A DNA stretch of 64,000 nucleotides from Batkoa obscura (taxonomy: Eukaryota; Entomophthoromycota; Entomophthoromycetes; Entomophthorales; Batkoaceae), in assembly GCA_030770535.1 (NCBI GenBank), contig JASVEC010000002.1:1550001-1614000 (forward strand). Reading direction: 5' to 3'. Made by a program: the position numbers and the translations under genes. Below the pieces are notes generated by a model. The model was not told where the DNA came from. It was given only the letters and a program-made list of their open reading frames with translations, and ran no database searches. This document shows, piece after piece, positions 44,612 to 57,640 of the stretch (positions are counted from its first letter, which is position 1; each line of letters opens with the position of its first letter).

Positions 44612-45667
44612 ATTTGTTATCACTCAAATTTATGAAATTCAATACCTTTTAAGTCATAAAACCTATTGTTTTAATGATAACAAAGTGGGATTAGGAACAT
44701 TTGTTAAGTTATATAGTAGCTTCTGTGAATTTTTATAATGCGTTGATGTTAATACTATGCTAGTATTTATTGAACTGACTATTTAATCAAAAACTAAGCT
44801 GATATTAATAATGCTATATTATTCCGCTGCTGCTATTTTTTATTTACACCGATTACCATTCCCGTTTACTATGGAATATTATAATTTTTAATAAAATGTA
44901 TCCGAATTACCCGTAATAATTCGTTTAATATAATAAAAAAGTAAAATAGAGCTTTAACGTAAATTAAAGCGAACTCAAGCTTAATAAGTAAAACAGAGTT
45001 TATAACATAAATAGAGCATAAACAAAAAGACGATATGTATAGGGTTCGGATTAAATTCTTGGAGAATTTCCATCCTGGGATCTAGTAATTAAGATACACT
45101 TAATCAATTATAAACCAATAAATAACAGGTAGAGTATAATAATAGTTGTCTTAATGGTCTGAGTGTGAGTTAACGCTGAAGTAAGTTAGTAGATTTCTTA
45201 TTCTTAAACAACATGAATATTAAAATAAATAATTTAAGACGATGAAATTAATTTCAAGGATATTTACGCATACAATTAGTCTTAATATCAAAAATTCTAG
45301 GCTTTATGCTTATTTAGCAAATTATTATATATAATGAAATAGTTGGAATACAACTATTGTAAAAAACAAGGAACCAGTTGGCTCGGCTATTATTGTAAAA
45401 TAGTTGATTTTTTGATATAGGCTCAAAAAGGTAATTAGTAAATTCATAAAAAATACCTAGGAATAATACAAACACTTTGAATGGCATACGTGTAGCACTT
45501 TGTATATTTTTTAAATTCATTATAACTGTTTATATTCTTCTTCTGTATGATAATTGGTAGTATTTCATATAATACTCTAAATGTATCTTTTAAAAACTCA
45601 ATCATGATTTTAAACAGATGCTAAGTTATTATTTTATACTGCTTTTATTTGAGCTATGATAGAATAT

Positions 45668-45766
45668 GGGGATGTATTTTTGTGTTTAAGAATTTTACTA
45701 ACAAATTTTCCGCTTAAATAGTGCTTAAAAAATGGAAAAAATAATGAAGTTAAAAAAAACACTCCC
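45668..45766 (+). mobile_element. MITE family copy, near-consensus
   Basis: ATAT on both flanks; nearly the same sequence as 29640-29738. Confidence 0.87.
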
Positions 45767-48109
45767 ATATAGTGGTTGAAATGGAGTTGATAATGTTATT
45801 ATAATGACACATTTTGGCAGATGAGCTACCTATAGCCAAAATACTAAAAAATAGTTATACTTTAAATTGTATTTTTTTTAAGAAGCTATAATAAGTCAAG
45901 CTTTAAAAAAATAAGGCTAGAATGTACATTGAACTAAATAGCTACTTTCACTTATGTTGATTTTTATTTTTAAAATGCGAAATGAAGCTAATAAAGTTTT
46001 ATTACTTTTATACTTTCATTGTTAATAGTAATTTTATATGTGTATGATATTTGGATTTATGAGGGAATATAATATATTATATAACAAAAAGGTATAAATT
46101 GGTTATTTAAAATTGGGTAAATATCAAGGAAAAATTGCTCAAATTTGCGAGCATTTATTAAAGTAATATTTTTACAAATATCAGCTCGCTTAAATAAAAT
46201 AGGTAGAAAATATTTAGCCCAAATATCGGTAAAAAGATTAAAAGTAGGTTCAAGCAATATTTTTAAGATATTTGTTTAAGTATTGACTTATTTTTTAATT
46301 TTATCGATCTGTTTCTATATTAAAACTTTTTGAATTAATTTAAATATAGATTGTAAAGTTACTTTGATTTATAAGAAATTAATAATCAGGCCCTAATCGG
46401 TTTCCTTTTATATTAGTTTTTCCATTTTGATACTGTGCTAGAATATATCTTGAAAATTTAATATTTGGATAATATGACCCTACATTTTAAAATAGAACCA
46501 GATGAGGTTACTAATAATAAATCATTTAATTTTTTAATTTAAGTCTTGCATTTGTCAAATTATCGTTTTTTTAATCAACATTGAAATTTATGAATTAAAG
46601 ATGCAGACTCCTATATAATAAACTTAATGGTTATATGCTTAATAGTTTGAAATAATTTGCTTGATATATAATATTTTGAAACCCGGAATCAAAGGAAAGG
46701 GATGGCATTCCTGAAGGAATAGCCTCAATAGCTTACTAACGATCATAAATCAATCTAATACGGGTAAATTTATACTATTTACTTTGGTATTGAATTTACA
46801 GCAAATTTTTCTTTACATATTCCCAAAATTTTATACGCAAGTAAGGTAAAATACATTTATAGAGCAAAAACATTTATCCTTCTTCTCCTATAATTATTGG
46901 AGAATTACATGAATTCAGTTAGCTTCTTAGTCATGACCATTTAACTACTATTATTATCACAATGACAACCTATTTTTTATAATTCGACTCTTCGGTTAAA
47001 TTTTATACTCTCATTTCCGCTATGACACTCCAATATTGCAATTAAACCATGCTATCACTTTCAATTTAGATAAATCATTATTGCTAGATATTCAATGGTG
47101 TATTCAAAATACCAGACATAACTAACATTTCACATTAAGCTCTAAACAAAACTACTTTTCTACCAAAGGTATATGAAAATTTTTGAGTATAAAGCATGTG
47201 TTTGCTTTTTTCTCAAAAGGTATTGCAATATTAGTCAAAATTATATTTTGATAAACAGTATCTCTCTATTTACTTTCAATGACCTTTATATAACTATTAA
47301 AGTTAACTCCACTAAGCTAAAGCTTTATTATATAAGTCAATAGAAGACAGGCGTTCTTTATTAATGAAGAAAGGCCTATATAATTAAAATAGTATATACT
47401 TTTGAAAAACTAATCTAAATTAGTGTTGATATCCTAATAAATTTATTAATGAAGTTACTTTATTGTATATTAATAGGTTATTTTATTTAAATGACCCATT
47501 AAATAGCATCATTTAAACAGATGTAATTCGAGTGTTTTATCATAATATATTTAATAATTTAATATACAGATCAAATTTTATAAAAGTATAAAATCAAAGG
47601 TAGGTTAAATTCAGATTTGCATAGAATAATGCTATTATATCCTGTTTTTTTATTTAGCTTAATCTATATTAATTGTGAGCTAACTGTAACTCACTATATA
47701 CTTGCCCTGAAAAATACCTATTTTTATTAGATTATTATATTTATATTTATATTGCGTTAATATATTTTTTAATCAATGATTTAATTATAATAAAATAAAG
47801 TGTTTGTAAACATTGTAAATATTTTAATATAAATTGCCTAATTTGGTTTTGTCTTTCATTAAATGATTTTAATAATAAAAATTACTTTTTATTCTTAACT
47901 AAGATCATTCAAAGTTAAAAAATTACAAAATATTTTTTGCTTAATTATTCTTTATTGGAATTAAATTTATTATCAATTCATTACATTTTAATTGAACTAT
48001 AATAATATTTTAATAAATATAGTAATTACCCTAATTAACCTTATACTAATATTAGCTCTAATAAATTCAATGTGTTATTATATCATTTATTTTAACCTAA
48101 CCATTACAG

Positions 48110-48118
48110 TATTTAAAT
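48110..48118 (+). promoter_or_regulatory. TATA-like box of homeobox gene 5
   Basis: TATTTAAAT ~55 bp upstream of the ATG at 48172; weaker than the boxes of the other homeobox genes. Confidence 0.45.
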
Positions 48119-48171
48119 AGAAAGGATAGAAAAAAAATCAAAATTAAAAAAATCAAAATTTATTAAATTAA

Positions 48172-48672
48172 ATGACATCCTCATCTTGTAGTATAAATTT
48201 CATGCTAAATCCAATTAGTGAAAGTATTACCCAAAGTGATTATCAAGATCAACTAGAAGCATCACCTAATAGTATGAACAGTAGTCTATCTGAGATACTT
48301 CAGGATCAAAGTAAATGGGCTTTTTTGAGTGATTTGGCTTTTAGCGATAATAGTAGTATAGTACCAATCAAACCAAAAAGAAAGAGAGCCTCGGCCTGGC
48401 AAATAGAGTTTTTGGAGAAGGTGTGGGAATACACTTCTTTCCCATCAACATATCAAAGAATCAAGATAGGAATGAAGTTAAATATGGCACCAAGGGCGGT
48501 TCAAATTTGGTTTCAAAACAAGAGAAAAGCTCTAAATGTTAGGAGGAACAATAAAAGGAAGGATTTATTGATTAATACTAAGGACTTATCTGGATCAAGT
48601 TCAAGCTATCAAACTCCGCTCAACTCCCCATCTACTTTGCAGCCTACGATTAAGAATATTCTAAACGAGTAG
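48172..48672 (+). CDS. Homeodomain transcription factor 5
   Basis: The only plus-strand homeobox gene here; intronless, 166 aa. The homeodomain is central to C-terminal: KPKRKRASAWQIE start, loop FPSTYQR, recognition helix RAVQIWFQNKRKAL with W48, F49, Q50, N51 and R53. A basic patch (RRNNKRK) and a Ser/Thr-rich tail follow. The N-terminus has SINFMLN, shared with gene 4, and SSLSEILQDQ, which resembles the LPSxxEL motif of the other copies. Best read as a close paralogue of gene 4, now inverted and 15 kb away. Confidence 0.9.
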   Translation: MTSSSCSINFMLNPISESITQSDYQDQLEASPNSMNSSLSEILQDQSKWAFLSDLAFSDNSSIVPIKPKRKRASAWQIEFLEKVWEYTSFPSTYQRIKIGMKLNMAPRAVQIWFQNKRKALNVRRNNKRKDLLINTKDLSGSSSSYQTPLNSPSTLQPTIKNILNE

Positions 48673-51600
48673 TTTTTGTATAATACTTTTTCTTTTCGCC
48701 CTCAACTTATATTAATTCATCACCTTATCTTTCTACCATCTATAAATTTAAAATCATTTTAACTTTTAATAAATTGAGTTTTCTGTAATGAATTGTAATA
48801 TTTTCTATTTTCTATTTTCTAGCTTCTACAAATTTCATTTTACTAGCTAATTTTAATTTTATAACATTTAAATGGAATTCTAAATCTTAAAAAAGGTCTA
48901 GGCTAAAAGATTGCATTAAGAAAAAGAATTAATCAAAATAGAAATAATGGAATTTAGGATAAATTCCAATATATAATCTTATATTATACAAAACAAGATA
49001 GAAACTGAAGAATAATCCCGTTATAATTTTAAAATGCTTTTTATAGCAGTTCTCCGATAGGTGAATCTATAGATTTTTGATTCTGTCTTCTATTTAGGAT
49101 TTAAGTGTGTGCTTCAGGTTCTTTAATAGCTCCTTTAATTAATTTACTATAAAATACTCCCTATAAAAATTCAATTTCAAAGTTAAATGACATTATTAAT
49201 CAATTGAAGCGATATTTAACCACTCTCCTTATAAGTAATCTTGAATTTGATAATTTTGAGCTTAGTCACCTATTTTATTAATAAAAACTGCATTACAACA
49301 ATCAGTTAAAAAAATACGGGTTTTAAAGTTTACAGTAAATAAGCGATGCTTATATTTTATTAATAAAATATAAATAACCTTAGTTACTGTATATACAAAA
49401 AAACAATGATTTCGTATTAAATCAGTACCTTCTGTTGCTGATTCTCTTTAATTCCGCTTTATGATATTCTCTGCGTTTATCATCGTTTTTTTCAAATGAA
49501 CCTTTGTTTCGCTGCTTTTACAAATACACCTCAATAGCTCCTTACTTCTTTAATAATAGAAACACTATCATATATTGTATGTTAACAAGCATTTTGCCTA
49601 TAGTGAGTCTATGATAATTAGTATGATTAATAAGCTGCTATTAAATTTCATTAAGTAATACATTATTTAATTTAACATTTTTATTTATTAATGAATTTGT
49701 AAATGTTGAATTAACACACTCTAATTGCTATATTTACAATACAGAACAATACAGGACAATACATCTCTACTGCTTTAGAACAAGATGTAGTCTCGAATAT
49801 AGTGAAATGAATTAAAAATTTTACATAACTTATAAATAGCTTTCAGCGAACTCTATTGATAAAAACGATCGAAAATGTTTTAGATGTAAACTATTCAACA
49901 TAAGACTAAATCGCCTTTTATTTTATTTATTTCCTAATACGCTATTCAAGTACCATAGCAAAGTAGAAATGCTAATAAACAAAAGATTAGGGATAAAATG
50001 TTGAGGTTTTTTTATACATCCTTTATTATTGAAACAGAAGGAATTTTCTTAATTATAAAATAAAGTCAGCTAATAACTATTTTGGTAAGGATCAAATACT
50101 ACATCCTTGAAGCATTCAAGTTGGTATGAAAGCCAGTGGCTATTGTAATTAAACTTTTTTATAAATGATGATATCAATACTTTCTAAACTTGCTTAGAGA
50201 TATAAAATTTAATGTTCGATGATTATGTATAATTTGAGAATATGCTACTATTACATATCATCCTCGCTTTAATTAGAATCTAGACTAGTCTTTATTCGGA
50301 TAAATTTATATTAAAAATATGAATAGATTCTTGTTAAATTAATTATTTTAATATTTCGTTTTTAGGAATTACTTTCCCATGTATTCTTTGATTTATAAAA
50401 AATATAAAATTTTATACTTCAAAAGATCAAAATTACATTTATATTTGTTTGTTAAAATATGTAGTATTTGCTTTTATTTTTGTATTTGTTTTAGGGAACA
50501 GAATAAACAAATGGAACGTTGAAAAAACTGTGTTAAAAAGTAGAGTTCTAAAAAATTAAGGTTTCAAAGAGTAATTGGTTATTGATATTTAGAGTTTTAA
50601 TTATGTAGTTGACTTGCATCTTAGCTCTTTGAAAAATATTATTATTAGCTCAAATTCGTTTTTCTTTGTGCTTAATGATAATCGAATTAAAACCTTCAAA
50701 AGCTATAATTTAAAGGACAATAAATGTTCAACTCTTAGTACTTATATTGTCATTTATTTCACTTTATATAAAATATAAGTGAGTTACAATCTTTAAATAA
50801 GACTTTCTATCCTAAAACTGTAAGTTATTTTGAGTACACGAAGTTCTAATCTCAACTTTATTATATCTTAATTCAAATACTAGTTTCACAAAAAACCTAA
50901 ATAATATAATTATATACATTACTGTAAGTTTGTTTCCTTTACTGCTTTTAATATTTTAAAGAAAACAGTTTAAATACATAAAATCTTGAAATCTGATATT
51001 ACTATTTTAATTTTATAAAGTAGCACTTCAACTTCAAATAACAAATTCAAGTGCTAATGGTCTATAAAAAATAAATAAGAAATAAGTTTTAAAGATTAAA
51101 AATAAGATCAATACTAAGATTATATCTATAAAGTAATTCTAATCCCTATAAATGTATTTCATTGATGTTTAGGCAGATTCAATTAAATAGTGAAGACAAA
51201 TGAAATCATTATTGATCAGTGAGTTTTAAAAATAGCTAAAAAGCAACAGGTAATTAAAATTTATAATAAAAACATATAACAGTTAATTCCAACTATAAAA
51301 AAGGAAAGATATTTTTTATATGTTAAAACAATTAATGTTCTGCTTTGGATTTGTCTAGACCATATCATTAGACATACGATAGATATAAAGTGCCAATTTC
51401 CTAATAAATATTCGAACCTTGTTGAATCTAGAGCTTATATCGGGTAAATAATTTTGATCAAATAAAGAAATTAAAGCTATAATAGAAGTTAAACCACTGA
51501 TGATAGATCATTTTATTTATAGTCATTGTGGTGCTAGATATTTTTCTAAATATTGGACCTGTCAGGGCTAGTAGCCGTATATTAAAAGCTATTAGAACAC

Positions 51601-53220
51601 TAAATTTGAACATTACCATAGACTTGATTGAAGCTCTGATACCAACATATTTTAGTCCTTTGTGGATTTTGTTAAAGTATGCCTTTGTATAGAAATGTGA
51701 TGTTTTAATAAACAAATAATAACACAAGGGTGACATAGGATTAAACTAAGGTTTTAGATGATTCAATAGCCATATAAGCTTACTTTGAGAACATAATAAA
51801 TGTAATATCATATCATATTTTTTGGATCTATATGAGATTTTATTACATAATTTAACATACTTCAAAATATATACGATTTAATCACTTCCGTTTATTTGTA
51901 ATATTAAGGTTGATTAGCTTACTTTTTAGGATCTTTTAACTTTATTCAAAGCCAACTATCTCTTGCCAAGACCTTAAATTCAATTAACTTATAGCATAAT
52001 TTTAGCCTAAATCTAATATATTAACAACAAAAGCTTACTGAATATTATAATATAATTTAACTTAGAGAACAATGGATGCTATTTTTTGAGTGAAAACCTT
52101 AGTTTTGATTAAAACCATAGCTATTTTTATAACGCTTTTAAATCAAATATCAGTTTTCAAATACAATTTACATAGCAAGTCATTATATGGACTACTCTTT
52201 ACTAATTTAAGCACATTTTACCAACCATAACGGTACATATGCATATTAGAATTAATAAACCATATTTTAACTTTGTTGTTGTTGAAATTTACATAAATGA
52301 AGCTATAAAATGTGATAAAAAGGTTGAACCTTGGTGCTTTTTAGAATATAACCCTTATATGTTTTTAACACCATAACATAATATGTATAATAAACCCCCT
52401 TTTAAGAATAAAGCCGAAGAATCTATTGTATGAGACTAATTTCAAAACAGTTCCTTTAAATTTATAATCAATTTAACTACTTTGCTCTTTGATCCATGAG
52501 CCTTGAAACCGATGCTAATGTTTTAGAAACCACAGGGTCAGGATGTTTTCTTTATGCCAGACCTTTCATTTTTTTTTTCTAACTTTCAACATCTTTTATA
52601 AGTTGTCTATGTTATTTGGATAAATCGTTACTAATATTGTAAATGCCTTTAGTTCCCAATCTGGGCTTTTCACACTTTAAATCATAGTTCTAAATGCAAA
52701 GTATTTTTAATTAAACTATTTTTCCTTTTCCCTCTCTAAATAGACTAGCTTAAAAAGAGGAAAAGCATCTTACGGAAGTTTTCTCTGGTTTATTCGCTTC
52801 TATTACTACTAACAATATGATCTTTTAGTATTATTTTAAATTTAGTATTTTAATTCAAAAATAATATCATTAGCAAGTATTCCTAAAAAAATGAATTCTT
52901 TAAACTGAGATAGTAAAAGAAAATTCTGAGTTTCAAACTGGTTTTTTTACTCTCTTTAAATACATAGGCCTCATGTGTTTTATTTAAAATAGAAAATTGA
53001 ACACTCTCAAGACTAATCTAAGAGATACTGGTTGTTAATAGGTTATTTATGAAAGAGTATCAATTGCATTTAAGCTGTTTATACTTTGGAAAAAAGCTTA
53101 AAATCTATATTATTTCTACTTTCTAAAAAGTTACCTTTTGGCTTTAAACAAAAGAGTTTGAAAATATAAGTGAGAAAAAAAGCTGGATAGTCAAATTGAA
53201 GAGTCATAAAACTTTTATAT

Positions 53221-53315
53221 GAGGATGTATTTCTATGTTCAAGGATTTTATCAATAATTTTTTCGCTCAAATAGCACTTGAAAGATGGAAAAGGTGATGA
53301 AGACAAAAAACACCT
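53221..53315 (+). mobile_element. MITE family copy (plus orientation)
   Basis: ATAT then GAGGATGTATTTCTATG; core present, right end decayed to ACACCTGTATA. Confidence 0.8.
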
Positions 53316-55073
53316 GTATAAAATTCAAGTTTTTTATGACATTAAAGCCTGGAAAAGTAGTATGTCAAGTATTTCAAAAATTAAAGTATTTTTCAGCAAT
53401 TAAAAAAATTTGATAATTATATGAAAAGGATTAAACTTGTTGATTGTCCATAGCTAGAAAAAGAATTTAAATGCTTTAAACTGGAATATTATTAAAATTT
53501 ATATAGTTTTTTCAAGATAGAAGTCGCAGTAAAGTTGTATGATTATAATACCTAAATGTTTACTACATTCTATTCTTATTTTTAAAATAAATTTTAATCA
53601 AAAAACCCAATAGTTAAATAAAAAATGCTATATAAACCAATAGTAAAATTATATTTTCCAACCTGGAAATTTATAAAAATAGTACAGATATAAATATACA
53701 CATAAAATAGAACAAATATAAAATCATGTTATCAAAAACCAAAAGTTAAATGTTATGTTTTAAAAACATTTTTTAAAATAATATCTGAATTTTAAATGGC
53801 TAATAATCAAAACATTGTAATTTTGAACCAAGAAGTTATTAATATTGTTTGTTTTATATTTGTAATTATTATTTGTCACTAAAACTGCATGTTAGCTGTT
53901 AAATGCTTTTCAAGTCTAATATTTATTGACTTTTATTCCTGATTTAAAATAGCCCTAAGTTGTTTAATTTTAGTTTTTGATTTTTTTTAATATTTAAAAT
54001 AATATTTAAAAAATTACTGCATATTTTCAATAAAATTCAAATCTGGGCTTTAAGCAAATCAATACATAAAATTGTAAATTTAGTAAGTGGGGATTTTTTT
54101 TTAAAGTTTTCTCTGATTTAGAAATTGAGCTAAAATATTAATGAGTTTTTTTGATTTACAACTTTAAATTATTATTTTATCATTATTTTATTTAATTGTA
54201 TAATATTTTTTTATCATTTTATTTATTTGTTTATATAATATAGCCTAAGCTTAATACAATTTTTTTATGTATAGCTTATCTAAATAAAGCTTATAAACTG
54301 CTTTATATAATTTAAAACTTACTAATATCAAACTATTTAAAGTATTTTTATAAGCATAAATATTCATATGTATATTTATATTATAGAGTTAAAATTTAAT
54401 TAATTATAAATGATAATAATAGATTTTTTTACCAGCTTTGTTCATGATTTTTTTAAACCCTTTAATATATAATAAAAGCAAAAAATTACTTACAATATTA
54501 ATTCTGATACTAACACTTTATGTTATTAATTATGAGATATTGATAGCTTTTATCATACTATTTAAAAAACACTTTAATACTTTTTAATATTACAATTTAC
54601 ATAAAGATTATAAGTTAAGGTTTGATAATCTGAGCTTACAATGTTGATCAATTATCAAAAAAAATGAAAAAACAGTTTTTTTTCAGGAGTATAAAAATTA
54701 ATTTGGTATGACTATATATTTGGAACTTGTAACTTTAAAATTAATACAATACAGGCTTATCAAAAATTATATGCACAAAAGTTTAACAAAATTGAAAACT
54801 ATTACTAATTTGTGATGATTTAATATAGCTTAAGTAGTTTTATATGATTTATTGATTTTTGTCTTATTTTTTTAGGTTGACTGCCTTGAGTCGTATTTTT
54901 CTTCGACTTTTATATAGTATACAAATTAATCACTTGATCCTATTAGTCATTTGATCCTAAATGTTGAATATTCTTACATGAAGTTAAATAAAATAACAGT
55001 AAGAATATTTAATAAAAAATATGTGCTATCAAAAAATAAAGCTACAGAGCATGGCTATTTAATCCATGTAATA

Positions 55074-55126
55074 CTATATTATATTATATTATATTATATT
55101 ATATTATATTATGTTATATTATATTG
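55074..55126. repeat. ATATT microsatellite
   Basis: About ten tandem ATATT units with a few substitutions near the right end. Confidence 0.95.
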
Positions 55127-55673
55127 TATGATATTTTGATTTTTATAATGGGCTTAATTTCTGAAATGTTCATTTTAAATAACTTCAATTCTACAAAACC
55201 TTACCCTTCTTGATCAATTATGGCTAAATTTCAAAATGATTCTAACAGCAGTTAACAGCAAGTGTTTAAACTATAAATACAATTTTTTTAAAAGTCAATG
55301 GTGTTTTTTTTGTTTTTTTGTCTGTTTAAACATCAACACTATGCCAATTCATTAGCTTGATTTTATTAAGGTTTTTGATTTTCAATAAAGAAAATTCAAT
55401 AAGTTTGACAGTACGGATCAAATGAATATTGGGATCAAACGACTAATTTGTATTTTATTATATTAGTACATGATTTTAAAATACACTTGTCCTATTTTTA
55501 TGTTAAAGAAGCAAAAATAACAACTCAGCTTTTTTTTAAACGATTTACTATCTTTTCAATGATACACTAATATCAGATAATATAAAGCTGCTCGGATTGA
55601 TATATAAAATAGATCATAATGATTGTATTAGTTAAATAGAGTTGTAAATCGAATAACTTTTGGAATGTGATTT

Positions 55674-55770
55674 GGGGATGTATTTTTTTGTTTAAGAATT
55701 TTACTACAACCTTTCCACTCAAATAGTGCTTAAAAAATGGAAAAATAATGAAACCAAAAAAAACAACCCC
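55674..55770 (+). mobile_element. MITE family copy with ATTT target duplication
   Basis: Flanked by ATTT at 55670-55673 and 55771-55774, a second clear 4-bp direct duplication. Confidence 0.88.
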
Positions 55771-56871
55771 ATTTGTTATTTTGGTGAACCGTTTTTTGAA
55801 GAAAAGCACAAGATGTGTGTGTTGTATTTTTTATAGTTCAATGAAAATATTTTAAGTATAATCTATAAGTAAATTTTCGATGAATATGGTCATTTTAAAT
55901 GAAAAACTAAAAAATATTTGAGAAAGAAAATTAACATTTTGATTATCATTCTTGTTACATTATGCTTACTTCAAAAGGTATTTTTATGAAAATGAACTTG
56001 AATTAGAATAAAGCAAAAGCTAACATTGTGGATATCACTATTTTGAGAAAAACGTATATTCGAGTTTAAATGTTTAAACAAAGTTTGGTCTTTATGTATA
56101 ACAAAGTTGAAAGCTCTTTAATATCTTAGTATAATGAGGAATATATTATTTTAATCGCTACACTTTAAGTTAAGAAAAATCATATAAATTATAACAAATG
56201 ACATTTAAAATAAACTAAATGATAGCACTGAATTTAATATTAAAGAATTAATTTAATAGCTTAGTATAAAACGTTAAATGAAATAGTGTTTAAAGTACAA
56301 AAGTTAAAACAACAGTATCATCCTGTAATCAAATAAAAATAAAAACTTTAATTTTTAAAAGATAAGTTTCACCTGAGTTTGAATGTAAAGTCCTCTCCTC
56401 TATCCTTACAACCATTTCAAAACCTAAGTAATGATTTGATTTTGTTCTATGGCGAAGCAAATCCACTAATGGTCAATTTTAATTAATATCTGAGTTTGAA
56501 ATTATAATCCCGTTTGTTTTATTTTCACTCATAAGCTGTATTTAAAATTTAATAATGTATCTTTAAATTTAATGTTTTGAAATGGTCCAAGTTTTATAAA
56601 TAGATCACTTTTTAATCAGAACTATTTAAATAATTTATTTATCTATTTCTTGATCAAATATTATTTGAGAGACAAAATTAAATTTCATTAAAAGTAGTAA
56701 TTTTTATCTAATTTCTTTAATATTATGTTATAAATTTTCAAACAATTATAAAAGTAAAAATCATAAAATAAGTTTAATAACGGAAATCAATTTATTTGGT
56801 TCTAAGGAATAACAAATGATATTTACACACAATAAGTTACATCATTTGTAAGATGATAACAATAGGCTCGA

Positions 56872-57567
56872 CTATACTCTATACTTGTAATTTCTTTGAC
56901 TAATAGAGTCGATTGGGGAATTTAAAGCATCACTTTTATTATAAAATGATGATGTAGGAGAGGCAATAGATAGTGCAGAAGATGTTGAACATTGAGTTAA
57001 AGCGGAGCCTTTTAATATTTTCTCAATTCCTGGGCTAACTCTTTCATGTACTTTGTTTGTTTTTCTAAATGCTGATCTTTTGTTTTGGAACCAGATCTGG
57101 ACTGAACGTTCAGTCATGTTTAACTCGTCAGCAAGCCTCATACGTGTCGATGTAGTAGGGAAAAAATTGGATTTGAATACGTCTTCTAAAAGTTGTCTTT
57201 GTTCTGGAGCTGCTTTCTTTCTTCTAGGAATTGTAGTATTAATGGTTTTGGATTTAGCCCTTCTAGGTGACTTAACTAGATAGCCTATAATTGAGTCCTT
57301 AGTGTATGGGATAGAGGTGTTACCACTGTAGTTTTTTCCAAGGCCATTTGTATTTAATAGTCCTAGTTCACCTATAGAAGGAAGTGAGACACTATTAGAA
57401 AAGGCTCTACGCTTGTGGCTTGGGGAAGCATAAGTGCTCAAAGGAATATAGTTATTTTCAAAAGTGTTAATATCAGATAAATTATTGCTATTTAAAGAAG
57501 GGAGATCATGACTGAAGTTTGGCATGTAAAGAGTTTGGGTATCAGTGATAGAATAACTTTGATACAT
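56872..57567 (-). CDS. Homeodomain transcription factor 6
   Basis: Largest of the six, 231 aa, intronless. The homeodomain lies at about residues 115-172: basic start IPRRKKAAPEQRQ, loop FPTTSTR, recognition helix RSVQIWFQNKRSAFRK with W48, F49, Q50, N51 and R53. Upstream is LPSIGELGLL, the LPSxxEL motif also seen in genes 1-3. Downstream is a ~55-residue Ser-rich tail. The FPT(T)xR loop and LxMTxR region look intermediate between genes 4/5 and genes 1-3. ATATATAAAG lies ~65 bp before the ATG. Confidence 0.9.
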   Translation of the reverse strand: MYQSYSITDTQTLYMPNFSHDLPSLNSNNLSDINTFENNYIPLSTYASPSHKRRAFSNSVSLPSIGELGLLNTNGLGKNYSGNTSIPYTKDSIIGYLVKSPRRAKSKTINTTIPRRKKAAPEQRQLLEDVFKSNFFPTTSTRMRLADELNMTERSVQIWFQNKRSAFRKTNKVHERVSPGIEKILKGSALTQCSTSSALSIASPTSSFYNKSDALNSPIDSISQRNYKYRV

Positions 57568-57631
57568 TCTAAAATTCTAAGATTTAAAAAATGAAAAATA
57601 AGAATAAGAAATTAAATCTAATCATCAAGGC

Positions 57632-57640
57632 TTTATATAT
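57632..57640 (-). promoter_or_regulatory. TATA box of homeobox gene 6
   Basis: ATATATAAA on the minus strand, ~65 bp upstream of the ATG at 57567. Confidence 0.6.

Larger units (their letters stand above)
41494..48171. other. 6.7-kb intergenic region, MITE-rich
   Basis: No convincing gene. Six MITE copies (41.75, 42.82, 43.48, 43.98, 44.51, 45.67 kb), a short LTR-end fragment at 43327-43366 and an AATTT microsatellite. From 42.2 to 44.5 kb the DNA is close to pure A/T outside the MITEs. From 46 to 48.1 kb it is unique-looking. Confidence 0.6.
48673..56871. other. 8.2-kb gene-free region
   Basis: No convincing gene on either strand. MITEs lie at 53.2 and 55.7 kb, an ATATT microsatellite at 55.07 kb, and 53.6-54.85 kb is an extremely AT-rich block. 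A 92-residue frame at 51458-51736 (minus) is within chance expectation. Confidence 0.6.

Noticed and set aside
45050-45110. tRNA-like piece (GGGTTCGGATTAAA...CCATCCTGGGATC)
   Set aside because: No acceptor stem pairing or A/B box order that would make a cloverleaf.
46057-46257. 66-residue minus-strand frame with protein-like composition
   Set aside because: No ATG start, no splice partner found, no recognised motif.
49440-49530. Basic ~30-residue minus-strand frame (KNDDKRREYHKAELKR) resembling an exon
   Set aside because: Too short, and no neighbouring exons or homology could be found.
51458-51736. 92-residue minus-strand frame starting at an ATG
   Set aside because: Within chance expectation for ~64 kb at this base composition; no TATA box, signal or homology.
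57053-57283. A 76-residue plus-strand frame across homeobox gene 6
   Set aside because: Antisense shadow of the homeodomain.
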